A stretch of DNA of 64,000 bases, taken from the NCBI GenBank assembly GCA_029215795.1, contig JARDYH010000002.1, positions 271,816,310 to 271,880,309 of the forward strand, given 5' to 3'. A program made the translations under genes and the position numbers. This DNA comes from Anniella stebbinsi (taxonomy: Eukaryota > Chordata > Lepidosauria > Squamata > Anniellidae). Below the pieces are notes generated by a model. It was not told the DNA's origin and ran no database searches. It saw only the letters and a list, made by a program, of their open reading frames with translations. Below are positions 62,911 to 64,000 of this stretch, one piece after another; the stretch's first letter is position 1; each line of letters begins with the position of its first letter.

Positions 62911-63360
62911 AACAAAACATGGGCCTTTGCCCAGATCCCCCCTTGATATAAATTAATTGTATGTTATTACAGCACTATGACTATCAGTATATTCAAATCT
63001 ATACATGTTTAGCTTCAAGCACAATTCAAACATTCCAAAATATTTATCCGTCTTAAAATTAACTTGGTGCATCACAGAGGTAAAGGGGAAATAGCAAGGC
63101 TGCATTTAGTACTGTAATTATTCAGTGTTTTCAGAATTTGATCTATCAATGATCACTCGGCTGAATGTTGTTACTCTCTGTTCTGTTGTATCCATGGTAA
63201 TTATAATGCCAAAGTTATTTCCCAGCAGGGTCAAACTGTCTTGCTATCCATGCCGTTTGAGCAATTTCATAGGCCACTAAAGTATGTAGTACAGCCCAGT
63301 CCTCTCCTTCCATTTGTTTTTAACCCCATGGTTGGTCAGCTTTTTAGGCTGCAGTTTGAG
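62911..63360. other. Unassigned sequence, no gene seen
   Basis: AT-rich; no recognisable repeat or gene. Confidence 0.45.
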
Positions 63361-63505
63361 ACACCAGCCTTCTCCAAGCTGGTTCCCTCCAGATATTTTG
63401 GATGTCAACTCCCATCAGCCATAGCCAACATGGCCAATGGTCAAGAATGCTGGGAGTTGTAGTCCAAATCATCTGAGGGCACCAGCTTGGGGAAAGCTGC
63501 TATAC
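63361..63505. repeat. Family-E interspersed palindrome, good copy
   Basis: CACCAGCCTTCTCCAAGCTG, CCCTCCAGATATTTTGGATG, CAACTCCCATCAGCC then the inverted TGCTGGGAGTTGTAGTCCAA, ATCATCTGAGGGCACCAGCT and GGGGAAAGCTGCT. Arms pair over about 65 bp. Confidence 0.75.
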
Positions 63506-63639
63506 ACCATGGGTGGGGAATCATTTGCACCTCAAGGATACATTCCCTCGTGGGTAACGGTCTGGCTAGTGATGAGCAGGCTAAAGCCTCAAGTGGGTAG
63601 GGCCAACTCATATATTCTCCCCATTCACACATGCACACA

Positions 63640-63742
63640 GGCCAGATCTACACCAAGCAGGGTAGAACACTTTGAAAGTGGTTCGGAAACGGTATATGGA
63701 GTGTGTCATGGGCCCCAACAGTTGCCAAAACCGCTATAAAGA
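63640..63742. repeat. Family-B MITE fragment
   Basis: GCCAGATCTACACCAAGCAG, GTATATGGAGTGTGTCATGG and CCCCAACAGTTGCC follow the family-B consensus; the right half is missing. Confidence 0.65.
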
Positions 63743-64000
63743 TCCTGCCCTTCAAACACACACACATGAACTTCTCCCCCTACATTAATTCACTGTGAAA
63801 AAAAGCTTCTCAGTGGAGTCAGCGGGAAGCTTGTTTTATTTTTATTTTTACCAAGCTGAATTGCAGGGGACAGGGGAGGCTGGTGGCTCAGATTTCAGAA
63901 GGGCTGTGAATCCTTTCTGGGTTTCAGCCAGAACCAGCCAAAACTCTAAAGGACCTATCCAAGGTGCTGAATAGGTCCAGCACCTTAGATAGCTCCTTTA
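63743..64000. other. Unassigned sequence to window end
   Basis: A short (CA)n run near 63757 and an imperfect inverted repeat near 63950-63995 (AAAGGACCTATCCAAGGTGC against GCACCTTAGATAGCTCCTTT). No gene. Confidence 0.5.

Overview
The window looks like nuclear DNA from a squamate reptile, most likely a lizard. The basis is the mix of repeats: a full-length squamate-style L1, L2-clade and CR1-clade LINEs, a tRNA-derived SINE with the reptilian head sequence, a Ty1/Copia retrotransposon (uncommon in amniotes, known from reptiles), many fold-back MITEs with hAT-like 8-bp target duplications, and (AAT)n runs at LINE tails. I found no host protein-coding exon, tRNA, rRNA or CRISPR array. The window reads as intergenic or intronic sequence shaped by transposons. 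The species call is inference; no database was searched.

Layout. 0-10 kb: MITE (424-743), an old LINE tail interrupted by a fold-back element (2071-3321), a second hAT-like MITE (5874-6291), a possible solo LTR and an L2 LINE on the minus strand (about 6942-10040). 13-19 kb: a 5.2-kb non-autonomous hAT-like element (13724-18914, target duplication GCTTTCTC) full of minisatellites, with a GC-rich palindromic hAT-like element nested inside (16647-18456, target duplication ATAATAAC). 19-30 kb: small MITEs, microsatellites, a SINE and a solo LTR. 30.9-33.8 kb: a Copia element with most of its 5' part deleted but an intact 3' LTR and matching 5-bp target duplications. 34-37 kb: L2 tail, MITE, second solo LTR. 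37.7-43.4 kb: a full-length L1 with a 14-bp target duplication, an open ORF1 and an ORF2 with one A-tract frameshift. 44.9-46.4 kb: a chain of about ten hairpins between inverted termini. 49.7-51.2 kb: an inverted second copy of the GC-rich palindromic element (target duplication GTCCTATC). 52.4-55.1 kb: the left end of another hAT-like element joined to inverted, degenerate telomere-like arrays. 55.3-56.8 kb: a CR1 fragment split by a MITE and by an L2 tail. 58.8-64 kb: more MITEs, an old L1 fragment on the minus strand and a second SINE.

How the parts relate. The autonomous classes (L1, L2, CR1, Copia) supply reverse transcriptase and endonuclease. The MITEs carry no transposase and must have been moved by hAT-like (8-bp duplication) or other transposases encoded elsewhere. 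Nesting gives relative ages: the CR1 and the family-A MITE at 58.8 kb are older than the elements inside them, and the L1, the Copia and the two GC-rich palindromic elements, all with exact target duplications, are the youngest datable insertions. Four repeat-free islands (19.0-20.1, 24.93-25.38, 46.45-47.63 and 58.36-58.76 kb) are the best candidates for host regulatory DNA.
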